A stretch of DNA of 64,000 nucleotides from Xanthomonas codiaei (lineage in GTDB: Bacteria > Pseudomonadota > Gammaproteobacteria > Xanthomonadales > Xanthomonadaceae), in the NCBI RefSeq assembly GCF_002939785.1, contig NZ_MDEC01000006.1, positions 124,001 through 188,000 on the forward strand, read 5' to 3'. The position numbers and the translations under genes were made by a program. Positions 29,122 to 37,130 of this stretch are shown here, piece by piece. The notes beneath the pieces were generated by a model, which saw only the letters and a list, made by a program, of their open reading frames with translations, was not told the DNA's origin and ran no database searches. The first letter of the stretch is position 1. Every line of letters starts with the position of its first letter.

Positions 29122-29856
29122 TCATCGCGCCCGTATCGCCTCCATCACCGTGCTGGCTTCAGGCACCTTGTGCTGGGCAACTGCGCCGACGACCATGAAG
29201 AATGCCAGTACGCCGACGAACGGCCAGATCGTGTGGCGCACGCACACCCACCACCAGCCCTGAACCTGCACGCCGCGCATCCGTCGATACAGGCCCCCCG
29301 CCAGCGCGGCGTCCACCAGCAGCTCGGCCATCAATACCGGTGCCGACCACACCACCCAGGCCGCAGCAACCACCGCGACTGCGGCGGCGGCCAGCAATGC
29401 CACGATCGCCAGGGCCGGCAATCCAGCATCGCCATCGATGAAGTCCGGAAGCGCGTTGTCGCCCGAAATTTCCGGGGCCGATGCTGGTGGCGCGCTCCAT
29501 GCGCCGGAACTACCTGCGCCTGCGGAACTGCCCCCGTGTCCGGCCCAGGCGGAAGGATCCTGCGCGGCGTCACCGCCAAGGTCGACGCAGTCGCCCACCA
29601 GGTCGCCGTCCATATGGCGGCGCCAGTGCACCCACATCCACATCAGCAGCAGAAACAGGCTGTAGGCGGCAAGCGTCGCCATCGGATAGCGCACCACCAT
29701 CGCGTCGACTCCGGCATTGCGTAGCAGGAACGACGCCAGCAACCCACCGGTGGCGGTGAGCAAGACAATGGCGCCCATCTGCAACCGCGGCCATCCGTCG
29801 CGTTCCAGTTGCTGGCGTGCATGGTCGATGTTGAATCGTCTTCGTTGCGATCTCAC
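29122..29856 (-). CDS. hypothetical integral membrane protein
   Basis: 244 residues if started at the GTG at 29856, which is preceded by AGGA. I do not recognise the family. Visible features are a basic N-terminus (SQRRRFNIDHARQQLERDGW), two membrane helices (LQMGAIVLLTATGGLLASFLL and ATLAAYSLFLLLMWMWVHW), an acidic Gly/Ser/Ala linker of about 60 residues (DGDLVGDCVDLGGDAAQDPS, APEISGDNALPDFIDGDAG), then three more helices (LAIVALLAAAAVAVVAAAW, the VQGWWWVCVRH region, VGVLAFFMVVGAV). The start is uncertain because longer in-frame options exist. It converges on the methyltransferase gene. Confidence 0.7.
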   Translation of the reverse strand: MRSQRRRFNIDHARQQLERDGWPRLQMGAIVLLTATGGLLASFLLRNAGVDAMVVRYPMATLAAYSLFLLLMWMWVHWRRHMDGDLVGDCVDLGGDAAQDPSAWAGHGGSSAGAGSSGAWSAPPASAPEISGDNALPDFIDGDAGLPALAIVALLAAAAVAVVAAAWVVWSAPVLMAELLVDAALAGGLYRRMRGVQVQGWWWVCVRHTIWPFVGVLAFFMVVGAVAQHKVPEASTVMEAIRAR

Positions 29857-30193
29857 ACATTGCTTCCTGCTGCGGGCAACCGCTTGCCCGGATGCCGAGA
29901 GTAAGTGACTCTCGAGGGTGCCTGCACACGAACCGATCAAGCCGCGCCTGCTTCCGGCCGCGCATTGCTGGCCGTCAAAGGTTTGATGGGTCCGAATCTG
30001 GCAAGTTTCGGATACCCGGTCATGGAAGGCGCATCGCCGGCATCTCGTTGCCAGTACACACTGTCAGCTGGGAGAAGCCACGGCGCGGGCCATGGCCGTC
30101 CTCTTTTGCCAATGCATCGGGAGATGCGTGCCATCCCTCCATCGCACGCGCACATGGCACACTTTCCAGCCCATCCCCCAGCGAGAGCGTGCA
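29857..30193. other. 337-bp divergent intergenic region
   Basis: It separates the membrane-protein gene from the thioesterase gene and should contain both promoters. I see no gene and no strong repeat. Confidence 0.4.
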
Positions 30194-30685
30194 GTGATTG
30201 GCCAACAGCGTGATCTGACATTTCGTTTCCTGGCCGAGCCCAGCGACGTCAATTTCGGCGGCAAGGTGCACGGCGGGGTGGTGATGAAATGGATCGACCA
30301 GGTCGGCTTTGCCGCCGCCAGCGGCTGGAGCGGGCATTACTGCGTGACCGTGGCGGTGGGCGGTATCCGCTTCGTGGCGCCGGTGCGTATCGGCGATCTG
30401 GTCGCGGTGTCGGCCAAGCTGGTCTACACCGGGCGCAGCAGCATGCATTTCGCCATCGACGTGCGTGCACGCAGCCCGATGGGCGGCGACTCGCGCCTTT
30501 GCACCCACTGCATCATCGTGTTCGTGGCGATGGACCCGGACGGCGTCACGCCGGTGGAAGTGCCTTCCTGGCGGCCGGATACGCCCGAAGATCAGCGCCT
30601 GGCCGAGTACGCGCTCAAGGTGATGGAGCTGAGCAAGGGCATCGAGGACACCATGGCCCATTACAAGGCCGATGCCTCGGGTTAA
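30194..30685 (+). CDS. acyl-CoA thioesterase (YciA-like hotdog fold)
   Basis: 163 residues. The hotdog-fold core is clear: NFGGKVHGGVVMKWIDQVGFA (helix with the catalytic Asp region), VTVAVGGIRFVAPVRIGDLV, and VYTGRSSMHFAIDVRARSP. Members hydrolyse acyl-CoA to free CoA and fatty acid in the cytoplasm and are hexamers. The chosen GTG at 30194 has GAGAG upstream; the sequence before it is not family-like. The C-terminus MELSKGIEDTMAHYKAD is typical. The E. coli homologue YciA is broad-range. Confidence 0.88.
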   Translation: MIGQQRDLTFRFLAEPSDVNFGGKVHGGVVMKWIDQVGFAAASGWSGHYCVTVAVGGIRFVAPVRIGDLVAVSAKLVYTGRSSMHFAIDVRARSPMGGDSRLCTHCIIVFVAMDPDGVTPVEVPSWRPDTPEDQRLAEYALKVMELSKGIEDTMAHYKADASG

Positions 30686-30859
30686 TCGATAGGCCGTGAG
30701 TCAGGGGCCATCCGGCCCGGTGGCAGGCACGTGGTGGATGCATCGCGTGGCCCGGCCCGCCTGGCCGTACCGACAGCTGGGCGCCAGCGATGGCAGAGGG
30801 CATTGCCACATGGCAGTCACATGACCGGTGTCGCGCCTGCATTGCGCCACGCAACGCAT

Positions 30860-30888
30860 AAAAAAGGCCGCGGGAGTGCCGCAGCCTT
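30860..30888 (-). terminator. terminator of the first NlpC/P60 gene
   Basis: On the minus strand AAGGCTGCGG pairs with CCGCGGCCTT with one mismatch, followed by six T residues. It lies 29 bases past the stop at 30917. Confidence 0.75.
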
Positions 30889-30916
30889 CTATCGTCGACG
30901 CAGAGCGCCCGGGACG

Positions 30917-31666
30917 TTACAGCACCCGGCGCGCCTGGATGAACTTCTCGCTCCAGTAGCCGCTGGCGAGCGAATCCACGCGCACGTCCTTGCCGCGGCT
31001 GGGCGCATGCAGGAACTTGCCGTCGCCGACCACCAGGCCGACATGATCGATGCGGCCGCGCTTGCCGAAGAACACCAGGTCGCCAGCCTTCAGCGCGTTC
31101 GGGTCCTTGATCAGTTCGGCCGATTCGTCGCGGGCGATGTCACGCGAGACGCGTGGCAGGTCGATGCCCAGTGCGGTCTTGAACACATAGCCGACCAGGC
31201 CGCTGCAGTCGAAGCCTTCGGTGGATTCGCCACCCCACACGTACGGGGTGCCAAGCAGGGCCATGGCGCGCTGCAGGATCACCTGCACGCGGCTATCGGC
31301 CACGGCGTTCTGGGCAGCGTTGGCCGCGCTCTGCGACACGTCGTAGTTGGCGAGCAGGCGGCTGAGGTCGCCGGCGAACATCGCCGAACGGTCCATCAAC
31401 GGAATGGCGTCGTTGGCAGCAAGGTGCGGAAGCAGGGCTGCCAGGGTAGCGGTGGCAGCGGCGTCGGCGCGGCTGCGGGTAGCGGCTTTCTCGGCGGCGA
31501 CGGCGCTGTCTGGCGTGGTCGTCTGCGGAGCGGATGGGGCGCTGTTGGCGGTTTGCGCCAGAGCGGGCAGTGCGGCAATCCAGAGGGCGGTGGCGCAAAG
31601 CAGGCGGAGCGGTTTCCGGAGCGGAAGCGGGGCGGCGCCAGGGTTGATCTGTTCGTCGTTCGTCAC
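30917..31666 (-). CDS. NlpC/P60 cell-wall hydrolase, long form
   Basis: 249 residues. A signal peptide (LLCATALWIAALPALAQ) leads to a linker rich in Ala and a catalytic NlpC/P60 domain at about residues 130-245. The cysteine nucleophile is in EGFDCSGLVGYVF and the histidine in RIDHVGLVVGDGKFLHAPSRG. LGTPYVWGGES is the family entrance motif. The enzymes cleave D-gamma-Glu to diamino-acid bonds in peptidoglycan peptides. A second, shorter NlpC/P60 gene lies 109 bp upstream on the same strand, evidently a paralogue. A terminator follows. Confidence 0.9.
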   Translation of the reverse strand: MTNDEQINPGAAPLPLRKPLRLLCATALWIAALPALAQTANSAPSAPQTTTPDSAVAAEKAATRSRADAAATATLAALLPHLAANDAIPLMDRSAMFAGDLSRLLANYDVSQSAANAAQNAVADSRVQVILQRAMALLGTPYVWGGESTEGFDCSGLVGYVFKTALGIDLPRVSRDIARDESAELIKDPNALKAGDLVFFGKRGRIDHVGLVVGDGKFLHAPSRGKDVRVDSLASGYWSEKFIQARRVL

Positions 31667-31775
31667 GCGGGAATCACAATTCTGCTGTCGATGCGGGATG
31701 ATGCCCTGGTGAACGAATCGTTACGTTCAAAAAAAGTTAACTTTCCGTTTTATGACTTGTGATTTGCGTCACACT

Positions 31776-32318
31776 TCAGTGCAAAACCCGCTTCGAACCT
31801 GAATAATGGTCACGCCAGTAAGCTCCGTCGAGGAAATCCAAGCGGACCGTACCGCCAGTGGTCGGGGCGTGCACGAAGCGGCCTTCCCCCACATAAATTC
31901 CGACGTGGGTCACGCTGCCGCCGGAGCCGAAAAAGACCAGGTCGCCGGTTGCCAGCTTCTCGGGTGAAATCCGCGGTCCCTGGATGGCGGCCAGGTCACG
32001 CGAGGTGCGCGGCAGCGACAGCGCCAGCACGTCCTTGTAGACGTAGGTGACCAATCCGCTGCAGTCGAAACCGGTGTCCGGCGTGTTGCCGCCGTAGCGG
32101 TAAGGCGTGCCGACCAAGCCAAGGGCACGCATCAGGATGTTGTTGGCGGCGGCCGGGTCGGCCGGCGTCACCTGCGGCCACACCCGCGCCGACGGCGGCG
32201 GAGCGGACGGACGTCGCACCTGCGGCTTTGACGAACAGCCGCCCAGCAGGAGCAGGCCCAGCAGCAGACAGGCCGTCGCGCGGTGCGCGCGAGCGGCGAA
32301 AACTGGCGTGATATGCAT
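31776..32318 (-). CDS. NlpC/P60 lipoprotein hydrolase, short form
   Basis: 180 residues. The N-terminus ATACLLLGLLLLGGCSS is a lipoprotein signal (LLGGC), so the enzyme should be membrane-anchored. After a proline-rich spacer (RRPSAPPPSARVWPQV) comes one NlpC/P60 domain with TGFDCSGLVTYVYKD (Cys) and VTHVGIYVGEGRFVHAPTTGG (His). It resembles E. coli Spr/NlpC. The start at 32318 places the signal at the N-terminus; the upstream ribosome site is weak. It diverges from slyD and is tandem with the longer hydrolase gene. Confidence 0.9.
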   Translation of the reverse strand: MHITPVFAARAHRATACLLLGLLLLGGCSSKPQVRRPSAPPPSARVWPQVTPADPAAANNILMRALGLVGTPYRYGGNTPDTGFDCSGLVTYVYKDVLALSLPRTSRDLAAIQGPRISPEKLATGDLVFFGSGGSVTHVGIYVGEGRFVHAPTTGGTVRLDFLDGAYWRDHYSGSKRVLH

Positions 32319-32428
32319 GGAGCCGGGATAATGGGCGGTTCGGAAGGTCGCCATGATGGCGGCGCACCCGGCGGCCGACAAGCCGTCCTTCACCCTCTGC
32401 CACCGGGCAGCCTCATCCAGAGCCACGC

Positions 32429-32908
32429 ATGAAGATCGAAAAAGACAGCGTTGTCCGCTTCCACTACACCGTTTCGGAGATCGGCCAGGAGCCGATCGAA
32501 AGCTCCAAGGAGCGCGATCCGTTGGCGATCCTGATCGGCCACGGCAACATCATTCCCGGCCTGGAAGCGGCCATGATGGACAAGCAAGCCGGCGAAAGCT
32601 TCGGCGTCGACGTCAAGGCTGCCGAGGCCTATGGCGAATACCGCGAAGGCCTGAGCCAGCGCGTGCCCAAGAAGCACTTTGGTGCCACCAAGCTGGTGCC
32701 GGGCACGCAGGTGGTGCTGCAGACCAATTTCGGCCCGCGCGCGGTCACTGTGCAGAAGGTCGGCCTGAGCGTGGTCGACGTCGACCTCAATCATCCGATG
32801 GCCGGCAAGGACCTGCATTTCGATGTGGAGATCATCGAAGTGCGCGAGGCCTCGCAGGAAGAGCGCGACCACGGGCATGTCCACGGCGACGGCGGACATC
32901 ACCACTGA
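32429..32908 (+). CDS. slyD: FKBP-type peptidyl-prolyl isomerase SlyD
   Basis: 159 residues. The FKBP core with the SlyD insert-in-flap domain is visible: VVRFHYTVSEIGQEPIESSKE at the start, LIGHGNIIPGLEAAMMDKQAG, AYGEYREGLSQRVPKKHF, and NHPMAGKDLHFDVEIIEV. The C-terminal tail HGHVHGDGGHHH is a metal-binding His cluster, shorter than in E. coli. SlyD folds proteins and delivers nickel. A decayed MITE copy begins right after the stop. Confidence 0.94.
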   Translation: MKIEKDSVVRFHYTVSEIGQEPIESSKERDPLAILIGHGNIIPGLEAAMMDKQAGESFGVDVKAAEAYGEYREGLSQRVPKKHFGATKLVPGTQVVLQTNFGPRAVTVQKVGLSVVDVDLNHPMAGKDLHFDVEIIEVREASQEERDHGHVHGDGGHHH

Positions 32909-33044
32909 CAGCGGCCACCAAAGCGACTGTGCAGCCGCCAGGCGTGGCCGGTGTGCGGAATCGGCAGGTGCCCTCGTTCACACCGGTTCCGCCGCGCCGC
33001 CGGCACCCACCTGTCGACTGTTGACGACGTTTTGTCATCTTTCC
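32909..33044. mobile_element. MITE copy E, decayed
   Basis: About 135 bp, matching the reverse complement of copies B and C over most of its length (for example GCCGCCAGGCG, CGGAATC, CGCGCCG, GCACCCACCTG, GACGTTTTGT). The ends are degenerate and no target duplication remains. It starts next to the slyD stop codon. Confidence 0.7.
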
Positions 33045-33205
33045 CTAGCACAGCGAACAGCACACCTGCGCCACCACGCGTGGGCGACGGTGGCTGGTCC
33101 GGTTCGGCCGGTGCCACGCCTGCATCCAGGCGCCCAGACTTGGCCGATGCCCGCTGCTTGCTGCGCAACGCCCGATTGACGCGCTCGATAAGGGCCGTGT
33201 CCCCG

Positions 33206-33229
33206 ACGGCCCGCCATTCGGCGGGCCGT
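33206..33229 (+). terminator. 10-bp perfect hairpin, possible end of an unannotated transcript
   Basis: ACGGCCCGCC and GGCGGGCCGT pair perfectly around ATTC, followed by TTTG. It lies 298 bases past slyD and 45 bases before the DUF418 start. The stretch 33045-33205 contains another short stem (CGCCTG / CAGGCG), so a small RNA ending here is possible. Confidence 0.45.
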
Positions 33230-33273
33230 TTGCATTGTGCGCGGCCACCGTGCGCCCTGATGTCTGAGCTGCG

Positions 33274-34518
33274 ATGACGCCACGCGACCTGCTGTTACCC
33301 ACTGCCGCACACGAACGCATCGCCGTGCTGGATGTGCTGCGCGGCTTTGCGCTGCTCGGCATCCTGCTGATGAATATCGAAGCCTTCGTCGGCCCGCTCG
33401 ACTTGGCCATCAGCGGCGTGGAGCCGCACTGGCACGGCGCCGACCGCCTGGCCGATGCGCTGGTCTACTTCTTCGTGCAGGGCAAGTTCTACACCTTGTT
33501 TTCGCTGTTGTTCGGCATGGGCTTTGCGGTGATGGCGCAGCGTGCCGAACAGGCCAGGCGCGGTTTCTACGGAATGTATCTGCGTCGCACCGCCGGCTTG
33601 CTGGCGATCGGCCTGGTCCACGCGCTGCTGTTGTGGTCCGGCGACATCCTGGTGACCTACGCGCTGTTGGCGGTAGTGCTGCTGAGCACGCGCAGCGCAC
33701 CGGTGGCGGCATTGCCATGGCTGGCCGCGCTGGTCTACGCCGGCGCGCCTGCGTTGGCGTTGGTGTCCGGTTTCGTCGGTGCGATGTTGCAGGCCGATCC
33801 GGCATCGGCGGTGGAGTGGAAGGCCGCCATGGCCGAGGTGGCGCAGCAGAGCGTGGCCAATGTGCAAGCGCAACGCGCCGCATTCGGCAGCGGCAGCTAT
33901 CTGCAGGCCACCGCGCAGCGCTGGCAGGATCTGCGCCATGCACTGAGCGGGCTCAGCATCAACGCCCCGGCCATGCTCGGCATGTTTCTGCTGGGCGGCT
34001 GGTTCGTGCGCAGCGGTGCAATCGCCGCGCCCGACCGCTTCCCGCGCCTGTTCCGCGCGTTGCGCTACGGCGCCTTGCCGTTGGGATTGGCGGTGATGCT
34101 GCTGAGTTACGCGCTGGCGCCGTGGATGGACCCGGCGGACCTGGGCATGCGGGTGTGCACGGCCTTCGCGCTGGCACTGGTTGCAGGGCCGCTGATGAGT
34201 CTCGGCTACGCGGCGTGGGTGATCCGTTTCGCATCGCATCTGGCCTGGCTTGCGCCTGCCGGGCGCATGGCCTTGAGCAACTACCTGCTGCAGTCGCTGC
34301 TGTGTACCTGGATTTTCTACGGCTACGGGTTGGGCTATTTCGAACAGCTGCCGCGCGTGTGGCAGCTGCCGTTCGCAGTGGGGGTGTTCGCCGTGCAGGT
34401 GGTGGTGAGCCGGTGCTGGTTGCGTTGGTTCCGCTTCGGGCCGGTGGAATGGCTGTGGCGCAGCGCAACCTATCTGCGGGTTCCGCCGATGTGGCGCGGC
34501 CAGGCGCCTAGCCAGTAG
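33274..34518 (+). CDS. DUF418 family membrane protein
   Basis: 414 residues with about nine membrane helices. The DUF418 hallmarks are present: RIAVLDVLRGFALLGILLMN at the start, LFSLLFGMGFAVM, the C-terminal block AGRMALSNYLLQSLLCTWIFY and, last, GPVEWLWRSATY. The protein ends in a short cytoplasmic tail. Family function is unknown; it is acyltransferase-like only in gross topology. It follows the slyD region on the same strand but is separated by about 365 bp with a MITE remnant and a hairpin. Confidence 0.88.
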   Translation: MTPRDLLLPTAAHERIAVLDVLRGFALLGILLMNIEAFVGPLDLAISGVEPHWHGADRLADALVYFFVQGKFYTLFSLLFGMGFAVMAQRAEQARRGFYGMYLRRTAGLLAIGLVHALLLWSGDILVTYALLAVVLLSTRSAPVAALPWLAALVYAGAPALALVSGFVGAMLQADPASAVEWKAAMAEVAQQSVANVQAQRAAFGSGSYLQATAQRWQDLRHALSGLSINAPAMLGMFLLGGWFVRSGAIAAPDRFPRLFRALRYGALPLGLAVMLLSYALAPWMDPADLGMRVCTAFALALVAGPLMSLGYAAWVIRFASHLAWLAPAGRMALSNYLLQSLLCTWIFYGYGLGYFEQLPRVWQLPFAVGVFAVQVVVSRCWLRWFRFGPVEWLWRSATYLRVPPMWRGQAPSQ

Positions 34519-34704
34519 CGGCTGGCGGGCGCGAGAACGTGGCGGTGATCGGTGCCGGTGGAAGTGGTCCGGCGGTGCGTGTCCTTGCTGCGCTTTGTGC
34601 ACCGGTGAGTGCGTGCGACTGGCAGTCCAGCGCGCAGGCGTGCGGCGTTGCTGCGCGATACGCGCCAGCGCCTGGAAGACCAGGTGGCGCACTTCCTGCC
34701 ATGA

Positions 34705-34998
34705 CGCCAGCTCACTGTCACGCGCCTGGCGGCGCTGGAGCGTGCGGCGGACACGTACCTGCACGTGCCCTGCGAGCTGGTGGTGATCGGGCGTCGGCAA
34801 GGGTGGCGGCCGACGACCTGGAACGATGCACCGGTGCTGGGCGCGATAGTGGGCCGTCCTCACGTCTGGCTCGCAGCCGGACATGGCATGCTCGGAATCG
34901 GCACGAGCACTGCAAGCGGACAACTAATGACCGATCTGATCACCGGCCGCGCACCTGCGCTGCATCCGCATCGCGACCGGGCGGGGCGCGAGGCATGA
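34705..34998 (+). pseudogene. C-terminal remnant of a DadA-like FAD amino-acid oxidase
   Basis: About 97 codons in one frame, preceded by an in-frame TGA at 34702-34704. The translated piece ends GWRPTTWNDAPVLGAI, VWLAAGHGMLGIGTSTASG, then TDLITGRAPALHPH, which matches the last 80 residues of D-amino-acid dehydrogenase-type oxidoreductases (the glycine-rich loop that closes the FAD site). The N-terminal FAD-binding part is absent from the window, so the gene is truncated and cannot work. Its TGA overlaps the ATG of gor (ATGA), which shows the two were once an operon. The bases from 34519 to 34704 contain no clear further part. Confidence 0.75.
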
Positions 34999-36365
34999 GT
35001 GCGCGTTACGACTACGACGTGCTGGTTCTGGGGGGCGGCTCCGGCGGTCTGGCCGCAGGATTTCGTGCCGCCAAGCATGGCGCACGAGTGGCGATCATGG
35101 AGCCTGGCGAGCTTGGCGGCACCTGCGTCAATCTCGGATGCGTGCCAAAAAAAGCCATGTGGCTGGCGGCAGACCTGGCCGGCAAGATCGAACTGGCCAG
35201 CGCACTCGGCTTCGATGTGCCGCGGCCGACACTGACGTGGGAAGAGCTGGTTACGCACCGGCAAGGCTATATCGCCAACATCCACGCCAGTTATCGGCGT
35301 CGCCTCAACGAGGACGGCGTGGTGCTGATTCCGCAACGCGGCGTCCTGCAGGACCGCCATACCGTGATGGGCGGCGATGGCATCGCAGTGACCGCCGAGC
35401 ACATCGTGATCGCAACCGGCGCGCATCCCGTGCGCCCGGACGTGGACGGTGCCGAACACGGCGAGGTATCGGACGATTTCTTCAATCTCTGCCATGCACC
35501 GGCGCAGGTGGCGATCATCGGCGGTGGTTACATCGCGGTGGAAATCGCCGGCCTGCTGCAGGCGCTTGGCAGCCGTGTGCATCTCTACGTGCAGGGCGAG
35601 CGCTTGCTGGAGCGCTTCGACGCCGAGCTCACTCTGCAGTTGGCCGACAATCTGCGCCACTTGGGCGTGCGCCTGCACTTCGGGTTCACCACCACCGGCC
35701 TGGAACGCGATGCGCAGGGCGGCTTGCGTGTGCATGGCCATCCGCTGCACCCCCGCGAGCAGGGCAACGACGTGTTCGACAAGGTGTTCTTCGCCGTGGG
35801 CCGGCGCGGCAATACCGCCGGCCTGGGGCTGGAGGCCGTCGGCGTGAGAGTGGGAGACAAGGGCGAGGTACTGGTGGACGATGCGCAGAGCACCAACGTG
35901 CCCACGATCCACGCGATCGGCGATGTGGCGGGCAAGGTCGGGCTGACGCCGGTGGCGATCGCGGCAGGGCGCAAGTTGATGGATCGGCTGTTCGGCAATC
36001 AGCCCGATGCGCGCATGGATTACGAAAACGTACCGAGCGTGGTGTTTTCGCATCCGCCGCTCGGCCACGTGGGATTGACCGAAGAGCAGGCGCGCGCACG
36101 TTACACCGGTGCGGTGCGCGTGTACCGCAGCAATTTCCGTCCGATGCTGCATGCGCTGGCCGACGCTCCGCAGCGCAGCCTGTTCAAGCTGGTCTGTGTG
36201 GGCGACGAAGAGCGCGTGGTCGGTGTGCACCTGCTGGGCGAAAGCGCCGACGAGATGCTGCAAGGCTTTGCGGTGGCGGTGAAGATGGGCGCCACCAAGC
36301 GCGACTTCGACGAGACGGTGGCCATCCATCCCACCTCGTCCGAAGAGATCGTGTTGATGCATTGA
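34995..36365 (+). CDS. gor: glutathione-disulfide reductase
   Basis: 456 residues. It reduces glutathione disulphide with NADPH, keeping cytoplasmic thiols reduced. The FAD-binding VLVLGGGSGGLAAGFRAA is at about residues 9-26, the redox disulphide C44-C49 in GGTCVNLGCVPKK, the NAD-domain VAIIGGGYIAVEIAGLLQALG in the middle, HAIGDVAGKVGLTPVA, and the interface HPTSSEE with catalytic His near the C-terminus. The start ATG overlaps the stop of the DadA-like remnant. The ATGA overlap means its translation was once coupled to that gene and may now rely on its own ribosome site. Confidence 0.94.
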   Translation: MSARYDYDVLVLGGGSGGLAAGFRAAKHGARVAIMEPGELGGTCVNLGCVPKKAMWLAADLAGKIELASALGFDVPRPTLTWEELVTHRQGYIANIHASYRRRLNEDGVVLIPQRGVLQDRHTVMGGDGIAVTAEHIVIATGAHPVRPDVDGAEHGEVSDDFFNLCHAPAQVAIIGGGYIAVEIAGLLQALGSRVHLYVQGERLLERFDAELTLQLADNLRHLGVRLHFGFTTTGLERDAQGGLRVHGHPLHPREQGNDVFDKVFFAVGRRGNTAGLGLEAVGVRVGDKGEVLVDDAQSTNVPTIHAIGDVAGKVGLTPVAIAAGRKLMDRLFGNQPDARMDYENVPSVVFSHPPLGHVGLTEEQARARYTGAVRVYRSNFRPMLHALADAPQRSLFKLVCVGDEERVVGVHLLGESADEMLQGFAVAVKMGATKRDFDETVAIHPTSSEEIVLMH

Positions 36366-36682
36366 GTGGGTGTGGACGGTAGCGGGGAATCAAAGCCCCT
36401 TTCCCTGCGGGAGAGATAAGGGGCTCGAACGACACCCCTTCTCCCTGGGGGACATCGTCCTCCTTCATGGGGGAGGAGGGGCCCCGAAGGGGCGGATGAG
36501 GGTACGGGCGCAGCCTCGTGTCCTTTCCACCCTGGGCAGCTTCGCCGCCACCTACCCTCACCCCAAAGCCTCTCCCGAGGGGGGAGAGGCTTGCAGTTTT
36601 TCCATTGCGAGGCTTGTCACCTCCCTTCGCTTGGAAGGATTCGATGCGCACGCTTACGTCCATCAGCTGGCATGCTTGCGCG
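36366..36682. repeat. GC-rich repeat block between gor and the ATL gene
   Basis: The block is a mosaic of CCCCTTCTCCCTGG-type and GGGGAGAGG-type pieces that pair with each other. The 30 bases at 36481-36510 (GCCCCGAAGGGGCGGATGAG onwards) are repeated exactly, in reverse complement, at 56094-56123. No gene is seen. Confidence 0.7.
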
Positions 36683-37090
36683 ATGTCGACATCTCGCCGT
36701 TCCATGCCGTCCCCATCTGCCAGTCCTGTCAGGCGAGTCGCCTCCAAGGAGGAGGCGCTGTCCGGCGAGCAGGCGCGGCTGCGAATTCTCGAGGTGATCC
36801 ACGCGATTCCGGCGGGCGAGGTCGCCGGATACGGGGAAGTCGCCCGGCGCGCCGGCCTGCCGGGCCGTGCGCGGTTGGTGGCGCGCGTACTCAGCGGCAA
36901 CGAGGACCCGCAGTTGCCCTGGCACCGCGTATTGCGCAGCGATGGGCGGATCGCGCTGCCCGAAGGCTCGGCAGGCTATCGCGAGCAATGCCAGCGCCTG
37001 CGCGCCGAAGGCGTGCAGGTGATGCAGGGGCGGGTGCGGCGCGCCACGGCCGCGCAACGGCTGGATGCGGCCGTGTGGGGGCCTTCATAA
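36683..37090 (+). CDS. alkyltransferase-like (ATL) DNA repair protein
   Basis: 135 residues. It belongs to the O6-alkylguanine-DNA alkyltransferase family: EVIHAIPAGEVAGYGEVARRAGLP is the wing-helix start, and RLVARVLSGNEDPQLPWHRV the active-site region. The catalytic cysteine of MGMT (PCHRV) is replaced by tryptophan (PWHRV, W80), the defining change of ATL proteins. ATLs bind O6-alkylguanine, bend the DNA and hand it to nucleotide excision repair; they do not remove the alkyl group. An N-terminal basic stretch of about 20 residues is extra; a start at 36704 is possible. Confidence 0.88.
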   Translation: MSTSRRSMPSPSASPVRRVASKEEALSGEQARLRILEVIHAIPAGEVAGYGEVARRAGLPGRARLVARVLSGNEDPQLPWHRVLRSDGRIALPEGSAGYREQCQRLRAEGVQVMQGRVRRATAAQRLDAAVWGPS

Positions 37091-37130
37091 GCCTGCCGCT
37101 ATCATGGGCAGCCTTCCGAAGGATGCCGCC

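Noticed and set aside
33020-33050. TTGACG as a -35 box for a small RNA
   Set aside because: It is part of the decayed MITE end and no acceptable -10 box follows.
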